Of a DNA stretch of 64,000 bases, positions 52,560-61,946 are shown piece by piece; the first letter of the stretch is position 1, and each line of letters opens with the position of its first letter. This DNA comes from DATFQE01 sp963733845 (GTDB lineage Bacteria > Actinomycetota > Thermoleophilia > Gaiellales > Gaiellaceae): the NCBI GenBank assembly GCA_963733845.1, contig CAVTEM010000007.1:992001-1056000 (forward strand). Direction: 5' to 3'. Under the pieces are notes generated by a model. The model ran no database searches, was not told the DNA's origin, and saw nothing but the letters and a program-made list of their open reading frames with translations. A program made the translations under genes and the position numbers.

Positions 52560-54190
52560 CCGAACGTGAAGGCGTAGCCGGCGACGCCTCGCTCGAAGCG
52601 CAGTTCGAGCAGGCCGGTCTGCAGGCGCGGTAGCCGCAGCAGGTTGTAGAGGCGGCTCCCTCTCACGCGGACGGTCCGCACCCGTTCGCCGTCCAGGAGG
52701 ACGTCCACGCGGCCCGTGCCGCCGAGGACGAGGTTGACCTCCTTCGCCCGGAAGCGCAGCCGCAGCCGGGCGTTCTGGCGCGCAACCGCCCGCTCCGGCT
52801 CCACGCGCCAGCGGCCACCGTAGGCCAGGCGGCCGAGCGCCAGCGCCTTGGGGAGCATGTACGGCGCCTCCCGGTCGGGGGCGACCGCCGCGTTCGCGAG
52901 CCCCATCAGGCGCTGATAGCCGAGGTAGGTCTCGGGCGTGGCCTCGCGACTCGGCATCGCCTCGGCGATCGCCGCCGAAACCAGGGCGCTGGCCGGCCGC
53001 TCGGCGAGCAGGCTGCGAATCACGCGCTCGGTCTCGGCGTACGCCCCCTCGCCGAAGTGGACATAGCGGACGTGGCCGTTGCGGTCGATCAGGTACTTCG
53101 CCGGCCAGTAGCGGTTCCCGTACGCATTCCAGGTGCCGTAGTCGTTGTCGATCGCGACCGCGTACCGGATCCCGAGGCGGTTGACCGCCCCGCGCACGTT
53201 GTCGCCCTCGTGCTCGAAGGCGAACTCCGGCGTATGGACGCCCACGATTCGCAGGCCGTCGTCGCGGTAGGCCTTGTCCCAGCCACGGAGGAACGGCAGC
53301 GTGCGCAGGCAGTTCACGCACGAGTACGTCCAGAAGTCGATCAGGACGACCTTGCCGCGGAGCCCCGCAATCGTCTGCGGCGGGGCGTTCAGCCAGCCAG
53401 AGACGCCTGCGAACTCGGGCGCGGGCCCGAAGTCGCGCAGGCCCTCGTCGCTCGCCTCGCCCTCGTCGCGACCTGCCAGCCGGTCGAGCTCGCGCTCGGC
53501 GGCGGAGCTCTGCTCGATTCGCTCCTGGAGGGACTCGGTGTAGCCCGGAACCGACGTCTGGAAGCGGCTGTCGGCGCCGAGCACGATCGCGAGCGCGGTG
53601 AGGGCGACGACCGCCCCGAGCGCACGGCGCACGGCGAGGCCGTGCGCGCGCACCGACTTCATCCCTGCCGCCCAGCGCCCGCCCGCGGCGACGAGCAGCA
53701 TCGGGACGGCGGCGCCGAGGGCGTACGCGACCGTGAGCACGACGACGTCGAGGCCGAGCTCGCGGCTTGCCGCGACCACCGTCACCGCCGCGAGCACCGG
53801 CCCGGCGCAGGGCACGAACACGAGCCCGAGCGCCGCCCCGAGCAGCACGCCGCCGCCGAGATCACCTCCCGGCCGGCGGCCGAGGCGGGCCAGCGGTCGC
53901 TCGATCAGGACGCCTAGCCTGGGGAAGAGCAGCGAGGCGGCGACGAGGAAGAGGAGAGCGAGTGCGACGTTGCGCAGCAGGTCTTTCGGCAGGTCGAGCG
54001 CGTCGAGCAGCCAGACGCCCGCGAGCGTGAACGCGGTGAAGCTCGCGACCAGGCCTGCGACGATTGCGTACGGCCGGCGGCGGCCGCCGCTCGCGCCGCC
54101 CGCGAGCAGGATCGGCAGCACCGGGAGCACGCACGGAGAGAGGGCGGTGATCAGGCCGGCGGCGAGGCCGACTGGGATCAGAACGAGCAT
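52556..54190 (-). CDS. dipZ: DipZ-like fusion: CcdA membrane domain, thioredoxin domain and C-terminal beta domain
   Basis: 544 residues, starting at ATG 54190. Residues 1-210 are a CcdA-type electron-transfer membrane domain, with Cys in ITALSPCVLPVLP and FVPCAGPVLA. Residues 255-400 are a redoxin/thioredoxin domain with the CxxC active site DFWTYSCVNCLRTLPF and a following cis-Pro region. The last about 120 residues form a beta-rich domain rich in Arg and Leu. This matches mycobacterial DipZ (CcdA-TlpA-like). It carries reducing power from the cytoplasm to extracytoplasmic thiols, for example in cytochrome c maturation. It begins 49 bp from the end of the helicase gene. Confidence 0.9.
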   Translation of the reverse strand: MLVLIPVGLAAGLITALSPCVLPVLPILLAGGASGGRRRPYAIVAGLVASFTAFTLAGVWLLDALDLPKDLLRNVALALLFLVAASLLFPRLGVLIERPLARLGRRPGGDLGGGVLLGAALGLVFVPCAGPVLAAVTVVAASRELGLDVVVLTVAYALGAAVPMLLVAAGGRWAAGMKSVRAHGLAVRRALGAVVALTALAIVLGADSRFQTSVPGYTESLQERIEQSSAAERELDRLAGRDEGEASDEGLRDFGPAPEFAGVSGWLNAPPQTIAGLRGKVVLIDFWTYSCVNCLRTLPFLRGWDKAYRDDGLRIVGVHTPEFAFEHEGDNVRGAVNRLGIRYAVAIDNDYGTWNAYGNRYWPAKYLIDRNGHVRYVHFGEGAYAETERVIRSLLAERPASALVSAAIAEAMPSREATPETYLGYQRLMGLANAAVAPDREAPYMLPKALALGRLAYGGRWRVEPERAVARQNARLRLRFRAKEVNLVLGGTGRVDVLLDGERVRTVRVRGSRLYNLLRLPRLQTGLLELRFERGVAGYAFTFG

Positions 54191-54238
54191 CTGACTCGTC
54201 TGAGCGTAGTCCGAGCCGTATTACGCGCGTCTAAACGC

Positions 54239-56689
54239 TCAGCCTTCGGCGGCGCGGGCGGGCTCGGGGAGAGCCTCGACCTTCGCCTCCTGCTGGCCGT
54301 TCTGCTGCGTCTGGGTCTGAGCCTGCTGCTGCTTCGCGCGCTTGCGGCGGCGGCGCCTGCGCGACCGGCCGGGGTGGGCCTTCGGCGCGGGCAGGTTGTC
54401 GGCGAGGGCGTTCGCGATCTCGGCGATCGGAGCGAGCTGCTCGCGGGCCGCGTCGATCAGCTGGTTCGCCCGCGGCGTGTAGCCCTCGGCCGAGGCGAGC
54501 AGAGCCACGCCGACCTGGAGCGTCTGCTCGCGGGCGGCATTGACGAGCCGGGCCGCGTTCTCCTCGTGCCGGTGCCCGCGTGAGTTCGCCAGCGCTCCGA
54601 GCAGGCGCTTCGCCTCCGGGAACTCGGCGCTGGCACGCCGATCCTGAGCCTTGCGGGTCGCGCGGGCGAGCTTCCACGTCCAGCGGCCGAGGATCTGGTC
54701 GGGCGCGTCGGCCTTGCCCGCGCCGAGCGCGCGCAGGAGCGTCCGCACGCCTTGGACGCGGTCCTTCTCCCACGTCGGCGCCTGCGTGACGAGCGTGACC
54801 AGGTCGTCGAAGTCAGCGCGCTCGACCTGCATCGAGACGCGGTCGGCGAGCGCGATCAGCCGGAGCCGCCGGTTCGGGTTCTCGGCCGCGCAGGTGAAGA
54901 GGAACTGCTCCAGACAGCCGCGGCTCGCCCGGCCGTCGGTCAGCTTCTTCACGAACTCGGTGCGCTCGTCGAAGCGCACCTGACGGCCGGCGATCGTCGC
55001 CCAGAAGCGCTGCTCGTCCTCGTCGAGGTAGCGCGGGTCGACGCGCTGCCACTCGCGGGCAATCACGTTCAGCCGCCTCTTCACGTCCGGGGTGACCGGG
55101 ACGAGCCACGGGGCCGGGGCGAGCTTGCGGCGGGCCCGGCGGTTCGGCCGCCGGCGCGGAGCGGGCGTCACGCGCGCTCCCTCGCGGTAGAAGTCGGCGT
55201 CGAGCAGGCTGTGGAGCGAGACGACGCGCTCCGTGTGCGTCGAGCCCTTGTTCACGAAGTCGACGACGATGCCCGCCTCCTTGCGCGGGTGCAGGCGCAT
55301 GATCCGGCCAATCCGCTGCTGGTAGACGCGGCGGCTCGCGGTCGGCGCGAGGTGCATGCAGACGGTCGCGCGCGGCGAGTTCCAGCCCTCTGCGAGCAGC
55401 ATGGCGTTGATCAGGATGTTGATCTCGCCGCGCTCGTAGGCGGCCAGCGTTTCGGCCAGGCGGACGGGCGGCGTGCGCCCGCTCACTGCCTCGGCCTTCA
55501 GCCCGGCCGCCCGGAACTCCTTGGCGAGGTTGTACGCGTGGTCGACACCGGCCGCGTAGACGATCCCGGGCGTGTTGTCGAAGCGGTCGCGGTAGAGGCT
55601 GGCGGCCGCCTGATTGAGAGCCTGATGGTCGAGGACGGCGGCCAGCGCGCGCTCCTCGAAGTCGCCGCCGACGATCGGCACCGACGAGATCGCGGCGGCC
55701 GGGGGAACCCGCAGGTCGCGCAGCGGCGCGATCAGGCCGCGCCGCGCCGCATCCTGGAGCGGCAGGTCGTCGACCGAGGCGGGAAAGACGTCCGAGACCT
55801 GCTTCGCAATCAGCTGCTCGGTCGCGGTCATGCCGACGTAGAGCGGCTCCGGGAAGCTGCGGATCGCGGCGCTCGTCTTCTCGCCGAGGGCAGTGTGTGC
55901 CTCGTCGGCGATCACGAGCTGGTACGCGTCGCGGTCGACCGAGTCGACGTGGCGCGCAAACCAGGCGTACGTCTGGATCGTGATCGGGTTCCTGCCCTTG
56001 GGCTTCTTGCCGCGTTCGACCACCGGCTCCAGCCGGTCGCCGTAGCCCTCGTCGGTGAGGTCACGTGTGAACTGCGAGACGAGGAGGCGCCGGTGCGTGA
56101 GGATCAGGACGCCGAGCGTTCGCGCCGACTCGACGAAGCCGCCGGCCGCGATCGTCTTGCCCGATGCGGTCGGGTGGCGGAAGCGGAAGCGCCGCACGGC
56201 GCCCGGGTCCGCTTTCAGGTCGACCTCCTCGGCCTCGGCCTCAGAGGTCATGTCCTCGTCCTCGTCCGCGTCGAGCTCGGCCGGCTCTCCGTAGCCGTTG
56301 CCGTTGCCGTTCAGGTCTTCCTCGTCCTCGCGCTGGTTCGCGGCGATCAGCTCGGTCAGCATTCCGGCGAGCGCGTCCACCTGGTGGCGGCGTAGCTCCG
56401 TTCCCGAAGCCAGCCGTGGCGGGCGCTCGGACAGCACCCGCTCGAGGCCGAGCATCAGCCCGAAGCGCACCTTCCACTCCGACGACGGCGCGGCGGTGCC
56501 GGCGTCGAGCTCGGCGACTGCCTCGTCGAGCGCGCGGCGTCGTGGCATTCCGGGTGCGAGAACGACGGCGGCGTCTTCGCCTGCATGGAGGAACGGCTCA
56601 CCGGCCCACGCTTGGGCGCGGGCAGCGGAGTCGGAGAGAGCGTCCGTTGCCTCCGGCGCTATGGTCGGGTGCTCGGTCGGGTTTGACAT
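54239..56689 (-). CDS. DEAD/DEAH-box superfamily II helicase with acidic insert and basic tail
   Basis: 816 residues, starting at ATG 56689. An N-terminal RRHQVDALAGML is at residues 100-111. An acidic, Gly/Asn-rich insert follows at 120-160 (EDEEDLNGNGNGYGEPAEL, then DADEDEDM). Walker A is PTASGKT at 173-179, DEAH at 262-265, and motif III GMTAT at 286-290. The helicase C-lobe has QQRIGRIMRLHP. The C-terminal 340 residues are mostly helical and match nothing I know. It ends with an Arg/Lys-rich, Gln-rich tail (RSRRRRRRKRAKQQQAQ), perhaps nucleic-acid binding. The RIG-I/type III restriction-like helicase core is clear; the process it serves is not. Confidence 0.82.
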   Translation of the reverse strand: MSNPTEHPTIAPEATDALSDSAARAQAWAGEPFLHAGEDAAVVLAPGMPRRRALDEAVAELDAGTAAPSSEWKVRFGLMLGLERVLSERPPRLASGTELRRHQVDALAGMLTELIAANQREDEEDLNGNGNGYGEPAELDADEDEDMTSEAEAEEVDLKADPGAVRRFRFRHPTASGKTIAAGGFVESARTLGVLILTHRRLLVSQFTRDLTDEGYGDRLEPVVERGKKPKGRNPITIQTYAWFARHVDSVDRDAYQLVIADEAHTALGEKTSAAIRSFPEPLYVGMTATEQLIAKQVSDVFPASVDDLPLQDAARRGLIAPLRDLRVPPAAAISSVPIVGGDFEERALAAVLDHQALNQAAASLYRDRFDNTPGIVYAAGVDHAYNLAKEFRAAGLKAEAVSGRTPPVRLAETLAAYERGEINILINAMLLAEGWNSPRATVCMHLAPTASRRVYQQRIGRIMRLHPRKEAGIVVDFVNKGSTHTERVVSLHSLLDADFYREGARVTPAPRRRPNRRARRKLAPAPWLVPVTPDVKRRLNVIAREWQRVDPRYLDEDEQRFWATIAGRQVRFDERTEFVKKLTDGRASRGCLEQFLFTCAAENPNRRLRLIALADRVSMQVERADFDDLVTLVTQAPTWEKDRVQGVRTLLRALGAGKADAPDQILGRWTWKLARATRKAQDRRASAEFPEAKRLLGALANSRGHRHEENAARLVNAAREQTLQVGVALLASAEGYTPRANQLIDAAREQLAPIAEIANALADNLPAPKAHPGRSRRRRRRKRAKQQQAQTQTQQNGQQEAKVEALPEPARAAEG

Positions 56690-56782
56690 GCGCGCGACGC
56701 TTGGTGCATCGCAACCTATAGAGATGCGCCCGCTAGTCCCCTGAGACGGGCGTCTCTCGGAGCATAGCCGATTTCTCGGCCC

Positions 56783-57490
56783 TCACGACGCCTCGTCGAG
56801 GAAAGTCAGCAAACGCGGCTCGAGCCGGTCTGCGAGCTCAGGGTGATGGAGTCTCAGCTCCGTCAGGAACGCTGCGGTCGCGGCTCGAACCGCGCGCGCC
56901 AACTCGTTCCGGCCGAGCGAGCGCGGCAGAGCGTCCTCGAGCCCTGCGAGCAGCTCGGCTGGAAGCTCGTCGACCCCCTTGTACTCGCTGAAGTCGGCCC
57001 CGAGCCGGTCGCAGGCGAGCGCGAGCGCCCGCCATCGGAGCAGCCCGATGTAGTACTGCGCCCGCCAGGGCCGTCCGCGCGCGATCGCCACGCCCGCGTG
57101 CAGCACGTCGTGCCAGCCGAAGCCGGCCTCGCTTTCGGCGTCCGGTCCCGGCCAGTCGCCCTCCTCGTCGCCTGCCGGCTCGAAGCCGATGTCGACCTCC
57201 AGCAGGCTCTCGAGCAGGAACCCCCTGACCTCGTGCGCGCCGAAGGCGACCGAGAAGTGGTGGACGACGGGAAGCGCCTCGTAGACGCGCGGCACCCAGG
57301 CGTCGGCCACCGCCTTCTGGTCGACACTCTCGGCGACCGTCACGAACAGGTCGACGTCCGACCAGCGGTCCGCATAGCCCTGGGCGCCCGAGCCGGACAG
57401 GTAGGCGCGCTGGACCCGCTCGTCCTCGCGGAGGAGGTCGAGCAGGAGAGCAGCGGTCTCGTCGCGTTCCTCGGGCGTGTACAGCGTCAC
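56783..57490 (-). CDS. Nucleotidyltransferase-fold protein (aminoglycoside adenylyltransferase-like)
   Basis: 235 residues, starting at GTG 57490. The Pol-beta-type active site is AYLSGSGAQGYADRWSDVDL (GS-x9-D-x-D), with the third Asp in LLEVDIGFEP. The C-terminal helical half (from about 125) may be substrate-binding. This resembles ANT-type adenylyltransferases and MNT toxin-antitoxin proteins; a partner HEPN gene is not seen. It begins 4 bp from the end of the secreted-protein gene. An imperfect GC-rich hairpin near 56728-56752 follows it. Confidence 0.75.
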   Translation of the reverse strand: MTLYTPEERDETAALLLDLLREDERVQRAYLSGSGAQGYADRWSDVDLFVTVAESVDQKAVADAWVPRVYEALPVVHHFSVAFGAHEVRGFLLESLLEVDIGFEPAGDEEGDWPGPDAESEAGFGWHDVLHAGVAIARGRPWRAQYYIGLLRWRALALACDRLGADFSEYKGVDELPAELLAGLEDALPRSLGRNELARAVRAATAAFLTELRLHHPELADRLEPRLLTFLDEAS

Positions 57491-57494
57491 GCCT

Positions 57495-58658
57495 CTAGCG
57501 AAGCAGACCGACCACCTTCGCGTATGGGAGGTGGGCCACGCGGCCTGGCAACGCTGCGTCCGCGACCTGGTAGGCGTAGAAGAGCCCTGAGCGCTCGAGC
57601 TGCGCCTCGACGGTTCCGCGGGTCGCCGGCGGTCGCACGACTGCCCTCGCGCCGTCGGCGATCCGAAGGAGATGGATCTCGCGTCCGAGCACGTAGACGG
57701 CGATCCCGTTCTCAGCGTCCACGAGGCGGAGGCGCGCGTACGGCGTTCGGCACAGGGGCAGCGGGACGACGGGCCAAGAGCAGCGACGGTCGCTAGCGGT
57801 GCCGGGCGGCGCGATCGGCCGCGAGGCGTGAGCGCTGCCCGAGACGTCGTAAGCGTCGATCGTGTGCCGGCCAAGGGAGCGTCGCAGTACGACGAGCCGC
57901 CTGCCGTCGAGCGTCGCCCCCCGTACCTCTCCCGGCGCGAACGGGAACTCCTTCACGACCTTGCCCTCGCTGCTCAGAACGGCGATGGTTCCGTCGGAGC
58001 GCAGAGCGGCAACCCGCCCGGCCGAGACGGACAGGATTCCGAGCCCGCCCCGATCGGACGCGATCCGCGTGCTCCGTGTCCCACGGACGCGCTGGACCGC
58101 GCTGTCGTACGGCTCGCGCTCCGGCTTTCCGGCCGAGCACGGAAGCGAGGACTCGAACTCGACGCCCTCGCACACCGACCAGGTTCCGTAGACGAGGAGG
58201 TCGCCGTCGCCGTGCACGTTGCCCGCGTAGTGACCGACGAGCGAGTCGACGTTGTAGCTGCGCTGGGCGAGCTGGGCGACCTGGAGCGGCTTGCCGACCG
58301 TCGCGGTTCGGACGATCAGATCGTGAAAGTTGCCGCCGCCGTCCCAGACCCAGGCGACGCGCCGGTCTGCCAGCGCCACGTACGGGATCGACTCGCCTGT
58401 GCTCAGCCCCAGACATGGCCGCTTCCTGCTGCCGACGCGGACAAGGCTCCGTCGCGCCGGCTCCCAGACGACGATCCGCTCGCAGTCGCCGCGGCTCTTG
58501 CGAACGGTGACGGCGACGCGACCGCCGTCGGCCGCCAACGACTCGACCACACCGGAGGTGCGAATGACCTGAGGGCCTGCTGTCGGCTCGGCCGCGCCGG
58601 CTCCGGCGAGCAGGAGCCAGCAGAGCGCTGCGAGTAGCGAAACCGCTCCGACCTTCAT
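57495..58658 (-). CDS. Secreted beta-rich (propeller-like) hypothetical protein
   Basis: 387 residues, starting at ATG 58658. A signal peptide (KVGAVSLLAALCWLLLAGAGAA) is cut near residue 23. The mature protein is rich in beta-strand repeats like GGRVAVTVRK, DRRVAWVWDGGGN, GDLLVYGTWSVC and AGRVAALRSDGTIAVLSSEG, spaced about 45 residues apart, which suggests a six- or seven-bladed propeller. Six or more Cys residues are present, likely disulphide-bonded outside the cell. There is no catalytic motif and the function is unknown. Confidence 0.75.
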   Translation of the reverse strand: MKVGAVSLLAALCWLLLAGAGAAEPTAGPQVIRTSGVVESLAADGGRVAVTVRKSRGDCERIVVWEPARRSLVRVGSRKRPCLGLSTGESIPYVALADRRVAWVWDGGGNFHDLIVRTATVGKPLQVAQLAQRSYNVDSLVGHYAGNVHGDGDLLVYGTWSVCEGVEFESSLPCSAGKPEREPYDSAVQRVRGTRSTRIASDRGGLGILSVSAGRVAALRSDGTIAVLSSEGKVVKEFPFAPGEVRGATLDGRRLVVLRRSLGRHTIDAYDVSGSAHASRPIAPPGTASDRRCSWPVVPLPLCRTPYARLRLVDAENGIAVYVLGREIHLLRIADGARAVVRPPATRGTVEAQLERSGLFYAYQVADAALPGRVAHLPYAKVVGLLR

Positions 58659-58703
58659 GAGCCGACGCTATTCCATTGCTATAGCCGCGATGTTCGGCGG
58701 GGA

Positions 58704-60710
58704 TCAGGAGTGCGTTAAGGCCTGGACGTCGCCCGCTTCGGCGAGCGGCCGTCCGGTCACGCGCTCCGAGATGCCGCTCTGGTCGAGGTGCTTCGTGATC
58801 CCGCCGAGCCAGAACGGCCAGCCCGCCCCCAGGAGCAGGGCGGTGTCGACATCCTTGACGTCCGCGACAACGCCTTCCTCGAGCATGCGGTGCACCTCGT
58901 CGGCGATCGCCTCGAGCGCGTCGCGCTGGATCTCGTCGACCGTTCGGCGGGCGTCGCCTCTCACGACGATCTCGTCCTTCCCGTCGGCGTAGTTGCGCAA
59001 AGTCTCCGAGAGCGGGAACCGGTCGGGGTAGGCCTCGTTAAGGGTCTCGAGCACGTGGTTCGCGACCCGCGGCCCCACCATCTGCAGCAGCACGGACGGC
59101 GCCATCGGCAGCCCGAGCCGCAGGATCGCCTCGTCCGTCTCGTCGACCGTGTTCCCCTGCTCGACCGCATCCATCAGCACCGTCGTCATCCGCGTCAGCA
59201 CGCGGTTGACGATGAACGCGGGCGCGTCCGCGGAGAGAACCGGGCGCTTGCGCAGCTGCTTGACGGTGTCCCAGACGGTCGCCAGGGTCGCGCCGTCCGT
59301 CTCGGCCGCCCGGATCACCTCCACCAGCGGGAGGACGGCCACCGGGTTGAAGAAGTGCATCCCTGCCACCCGCTCGGGGTGCTGGAGCTCCGCCGCCATC
59401 TCCGTGACCGACAACGACGAGGTGTTCGTCGCGAGCACGCACTCCGGCGACACGACCCGTTCCAGCTCGGCGAAGACCTCGCGCTTGACCTGTAGCTCCT
59501 CGAAGACCGCCTCCAGCACGAGATCGCAGTCGGCGAACTCCTCGTATCCGGTCGAGCCGGTGACGAGCGAGCCGAGGAAGCGCGCCTTGCCCTCGGTGTA
59601 CCGCCCCTTCGCGACCTGCTCATCGAGCTCCTCGCGGATCGAGGCGAGCGCCCGGTCGACGATCTCCTGGTCGACGTCGCGCAGCACGATCGGCACTTCG
59701 AGCCGGCGCAGGAACAGTGTCGCCAGCTGCGTGGCCATCAACCCGGCGCCGACGATGCCGACCTTCCGGACCTTGCGCGCCTCCGCCTCCGGCCGGCCTG
59801 CGTCCTGCTTCGCGCGCCGGTCGACGAGGTCGAACGCGTACAGGGACGCGCGCGCCTGCGGCGACAGCATCAGGTCGGCGATCGCCTCCTCCTCGGCGCG
59901 ATAGCCCTCTTCGACCGTCCACGTGGCCGAACCCTCGATCAGCTCGAGCGCCCGGTACGGGGCGGGTGCGGCGCCGTGCACGGAGTCGTCGAGCTGGTTG
60001 CGGGCCCGCCGAACCGCCTCTGCCAGGTCCTCGGGATCCGGTCGTTCGGTGCGCTCGAGCCCGGTCTCGACCAGCTCGAGCGCGTACGCGATCGAGTCGT
60101 CGAGGAAGTCGGCCGGGGCGAGCAGGCGATCCGCGAGTCCTGCGTCCACCGCCTCGGCTCCGGTCAGCATGCGGTTCTGTCGCATCGGGTTCTGGACGAC
60201 GAATCTCACGGCGGTCTTCGCGTCGACGAGCCTCGGCACGAGCTGGGTCCCACCCCAGGCCGGGAAGATGCCCAGGAAGACCTCGGGCACGGCGAAGTGC
60301 CGGACAGCGCCCGAGATCGTCCGCGCGTCGCAGTGCAGCGCGATCTCGACGCCGCCCCCGAGGCAGGCGCCGTTGACCGCCGCGACGGTGGGGAACGGCA
60401 GCGCGGCGATGCGGCCGAAGGCGTCGTGGCCGGCGCGGCTGCCGTCGATCGCTTCCTGGCGCGCGCGCACCTTCGGGAACTCGGTCATGTCGGCGCCGAC
60501 GGCGAAGACGAACGGCTTGCCGGTCAGGACGAGCGCGATCCACTCGCCGTCCTCGAGCTCGGCCAGCATTCGCTGCGCGGACTCGAACGCTGAGCGTCCG
60601 AAGACCGTCGGCTTCGTGTGGTCGTGGCCGTTGTCGATCGTCACGAGCGCGAGCGGGCCCGTCTCGGTGTCGACGCGCTGGAGCTTGAACTCGGTCCGGA
60701 CCTCAGACAC
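58704..60710 (-). CDS. Fatty-acid oxidation multifunctional protein: enoyl-CoA hydratase / 3-hydroxyacyl-CoA dehydrogenase
   Basis: 668 residues, the FadB/FadJ-type fusion. Residues 1-210 are the crotonase domain (ALVLTGKPFVFAVGADMTEF; VNGACLGGGVEIALHCD). Residues 310-490 are the NAD domain (VGIVGAGLMATQLATLFLRR; VLEAVFEELQVKREVFAELE; VAGMHFFNPVAVLPLVEVIR with the catalytic His). A C-terminal dimerisation domain carries DAPAFIVNRVLTRMTTVLMD. It carries out the hydration and NAD-dependent oxidation steps of beta-oxidation. Its start overlaps the thiolase stop by 8 bp. The shorter actinobacterial form fits FadB/FadJ-like HadB proteins. Confidence 0.93.
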   Translation of the reverse strand: MSEVRTEFKLQRVDTETGPLALVTIDNGHDHTKPTVFGRSAFESAQRMLAELEDGEWIALVLTGKPFVFAVGADMTEFPKVRARQEAIDGSRAGHDAFGRIAALPFPTVAAVNGACLGGGVEIALHCDARTISGAVRHFAVPEVFLGIFPAWGGTQLVPRLVDAKTAVRFVVQNPMRQNRMLTGAEAVDAGLADRLLAPADFLDDSIAYALELVETGLERTERPDPEDLAEAVRRARNQLDDSVHGAAPAPYRALELIEGSATWTVEEGYRAEEEAIADLMLSPQARASLYAFDLVDRRAKQDAGRPEAEARKVRKVGIVGAGLMATQLATLFLRRLEVPIVLRDVDQEIVDRALASIREELDEQVAKGRYTEGKARFLGSLVTGSTGYEEFADCDLVLEAVFEELQVKREVFAELERVVSPECVLATNTSSLSVTEMAAELQHPERVAGMHFFNPVAVLPLVEVIRAAETDGATLATVWDTVKQLRKRPVLSADAPAFIVNRVLTRMTTVLMDAVEQGNTVDETDEAILRLGLPMAPSVLLQMVGPRVANHVLETLNEAYPDRFPLSETLRNYADGKDEIVVRGDARRTVDEIQRDALEAIADEVHRMLEEGVVADVKDVDTALLLGAGWPFWLGGITKHLDQSGISERVTGRPLAEAGDVQALTHS

Positions 60711-61884
60711 GTTCCCAAAGAACTGCCGCGCCCATGCCCATGCCGATGCAGAGCGCGGTCAGCCCGTAGCGGACGTCGGGACGCTCGCGGAAGCCGTACG
60801 CGAGCTGGGCCATCAGGCGCACCCCGGTCGCGGCGAGCGGATGGCCGCAGGCGATCGCGCCGCCGTACGGATTGAGCCGCTCGTCCTCAGGGTCGACACC
60901 GAGCCCGTCACACCACGTCAGCACCTGCACCGCAAACGGTTCGTTCAGCTCGAACAGGCCGATGTCGTCGATCGTCAGACCCGCCTGGTCGAGGACACGC
61001 TTCGTCGCCGGAATCGGCCCGATGCCCATCAGCTCGGGCTCCACCCCCGCGAACGCGAAGCCGACGAGGCGCATCCTCGGCTCGAGACCGAGCTCCTCGG
61101 CGGCCGTCTCGGAGGCGAGCACGGCGGCGGTCGCGCCGTCGGTGAGCCCTGCAGAGTTGCCGGCGGTCACGCGGCCGCCCGGGCGGAAGGGCGTCGGCAG
61201 CTCGGCCAGCGCCTCCAGCGACGTGTCAGGCCGCAGGAACTGGTCGCGGTCGGCGACCGTCCAGCCCTCGTCGGTGAAGACGCTCATCCCGACGACGGTC
61301 TCGCGCATCACGCCGTTCTGCCAGGCCGCCGCTGCGCGCTGCTGCGAACGGACGGCGAAAGCGTCGGCGTCCTCCTTCGTCAGCTGCGGGAAGCGGTCGT
61401 GCAGGTTCTCGGCGGTCGCGCCCATCGTCACCGCCGAGTCGTCGACGAGCCGCTCGGTCAGGAAGCGAGGGTTGAAGTCGACCTCCTCGGCCATCGGGTG
61501 ATGGCCCATGTGCTCGACGCCGCCCGCGATCACCACGTCGGCGGCGCCGTACGCGATCGAGCCCGCGCCGGCGGTCACCGCCGTGAGCGCACCCGCGCAC
61601 ATTCGGTCGACTGCGTAGCCCGGGACCGACTGCGGCAGCCCGGCCAGTAGGGCGACATCGCGGCCGAGCGTCAGACCCTGGTCGCCGACCTGCGCGGTAG
61701 CGGCGTACACGACGTCGTCGACGCGCTCGGGCGGGAGTGAAGGGTTGCGGCGTAGGAGCTCACGCACGACCTTCGCGCCCATGTCGTCGGCGCGCGTCTT
61801 CCAGAACACGCCCTTCGGGCCCGCGCGCCCGAAGGCGGTGCGGACACCGTCGACGTACACCACCTCGCGGAGCTCGCGTCCCAT
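60703..61884 (-). CDS. Acetyl-CoA acyltransferase (thiolase, FadA-like)
   Basis: Cleaves 3-ketoacyl-CoA to acetyl-CoA and a shortened acyl-CoA, 393 residues. ATG 61884 (MGRELREVVYVDGVRTAFGR) is chosen over the upstream in-frame ATG 61923, which overlaps the operator palindrome. The nucleophilic Cys is in VDRMCAGALTAVTAGAGSIA, near residue 91. The C-terminal motifs are NEPFAVQVL, CGHPLAATGVRLMAQLAYG and the general-base Cys in ALCIGMGMGAA. It forms the beta-oxidation complex with the hydratase/dehydrogenase gene downstream. TTGACCG...CGGTCAA, 24 bp upstream, is probably its operator. Confidence 0.92.
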   Translation of the reverse strand: MGRELREVVYVDGVRTAFGRAGPKGVFWKTRADDMGAKVVRELLRRNPSLPPERVDDVVYAATAQVGDQGLTLGRDVALLAGLPQSVPGYAVDRMCAGALTAVTAGAGSIAYGAADVVIAGGVEHMGHHPMAEEVDFNPRFLTERLVDDSAVTMGATAENLHDRFPQLTKEDADAFAVRSQQRAAAAWQNGVMRETVVGMSVFTDEGWTVADRDQFLRPDTSLEALAELPTPFRPGGRVTAGNSAGLTDGATAAVLASETAAEELGLEPRMRLVGFAFAGVEPELMGIGPIPATKRVLDQAGLTIDDIGLFELNEPFAVQVLTWCDGLGVDPEDERLNPYGGAIACGHPLAATGVRLMAQLAYGFRERPDVRYGLTALCIGMGMGAAVLWERV

Positions 61885-61907
61885 CCGAGCGATCTTAACC
61901 CCGCCGA

Positions 61908-61923
61908 TTGACCGGTCGGTCAA
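61908..61923. promoter_or_regulatory. TetR-type palindromic operator upstream of fadA
   Basis: TTGACCGGTCGGTCAA, a perfect inverted repeat with 7 bp arms around GT. Operators of TetR-family fatty-acid regulators in actinobacteria often read TTGACCG-like. It lies between the divergent starts at 61884 (minus) and 61947 (plus), so either or both genes may be controlled. No TetR gene is adjacent. Confidence 0.6.
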
Positions 61924-61946
61924 CGCCCGCTCGACATACTCGGGGC

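Noticed and set aside
56720..56756. Hairpin between the nucleotidyltransferase and helicase genes as an intrinsic terminator
   Set aside because: Stem is imperfect and lacks a following U-tract; mentioned only as a possible weak terminator.
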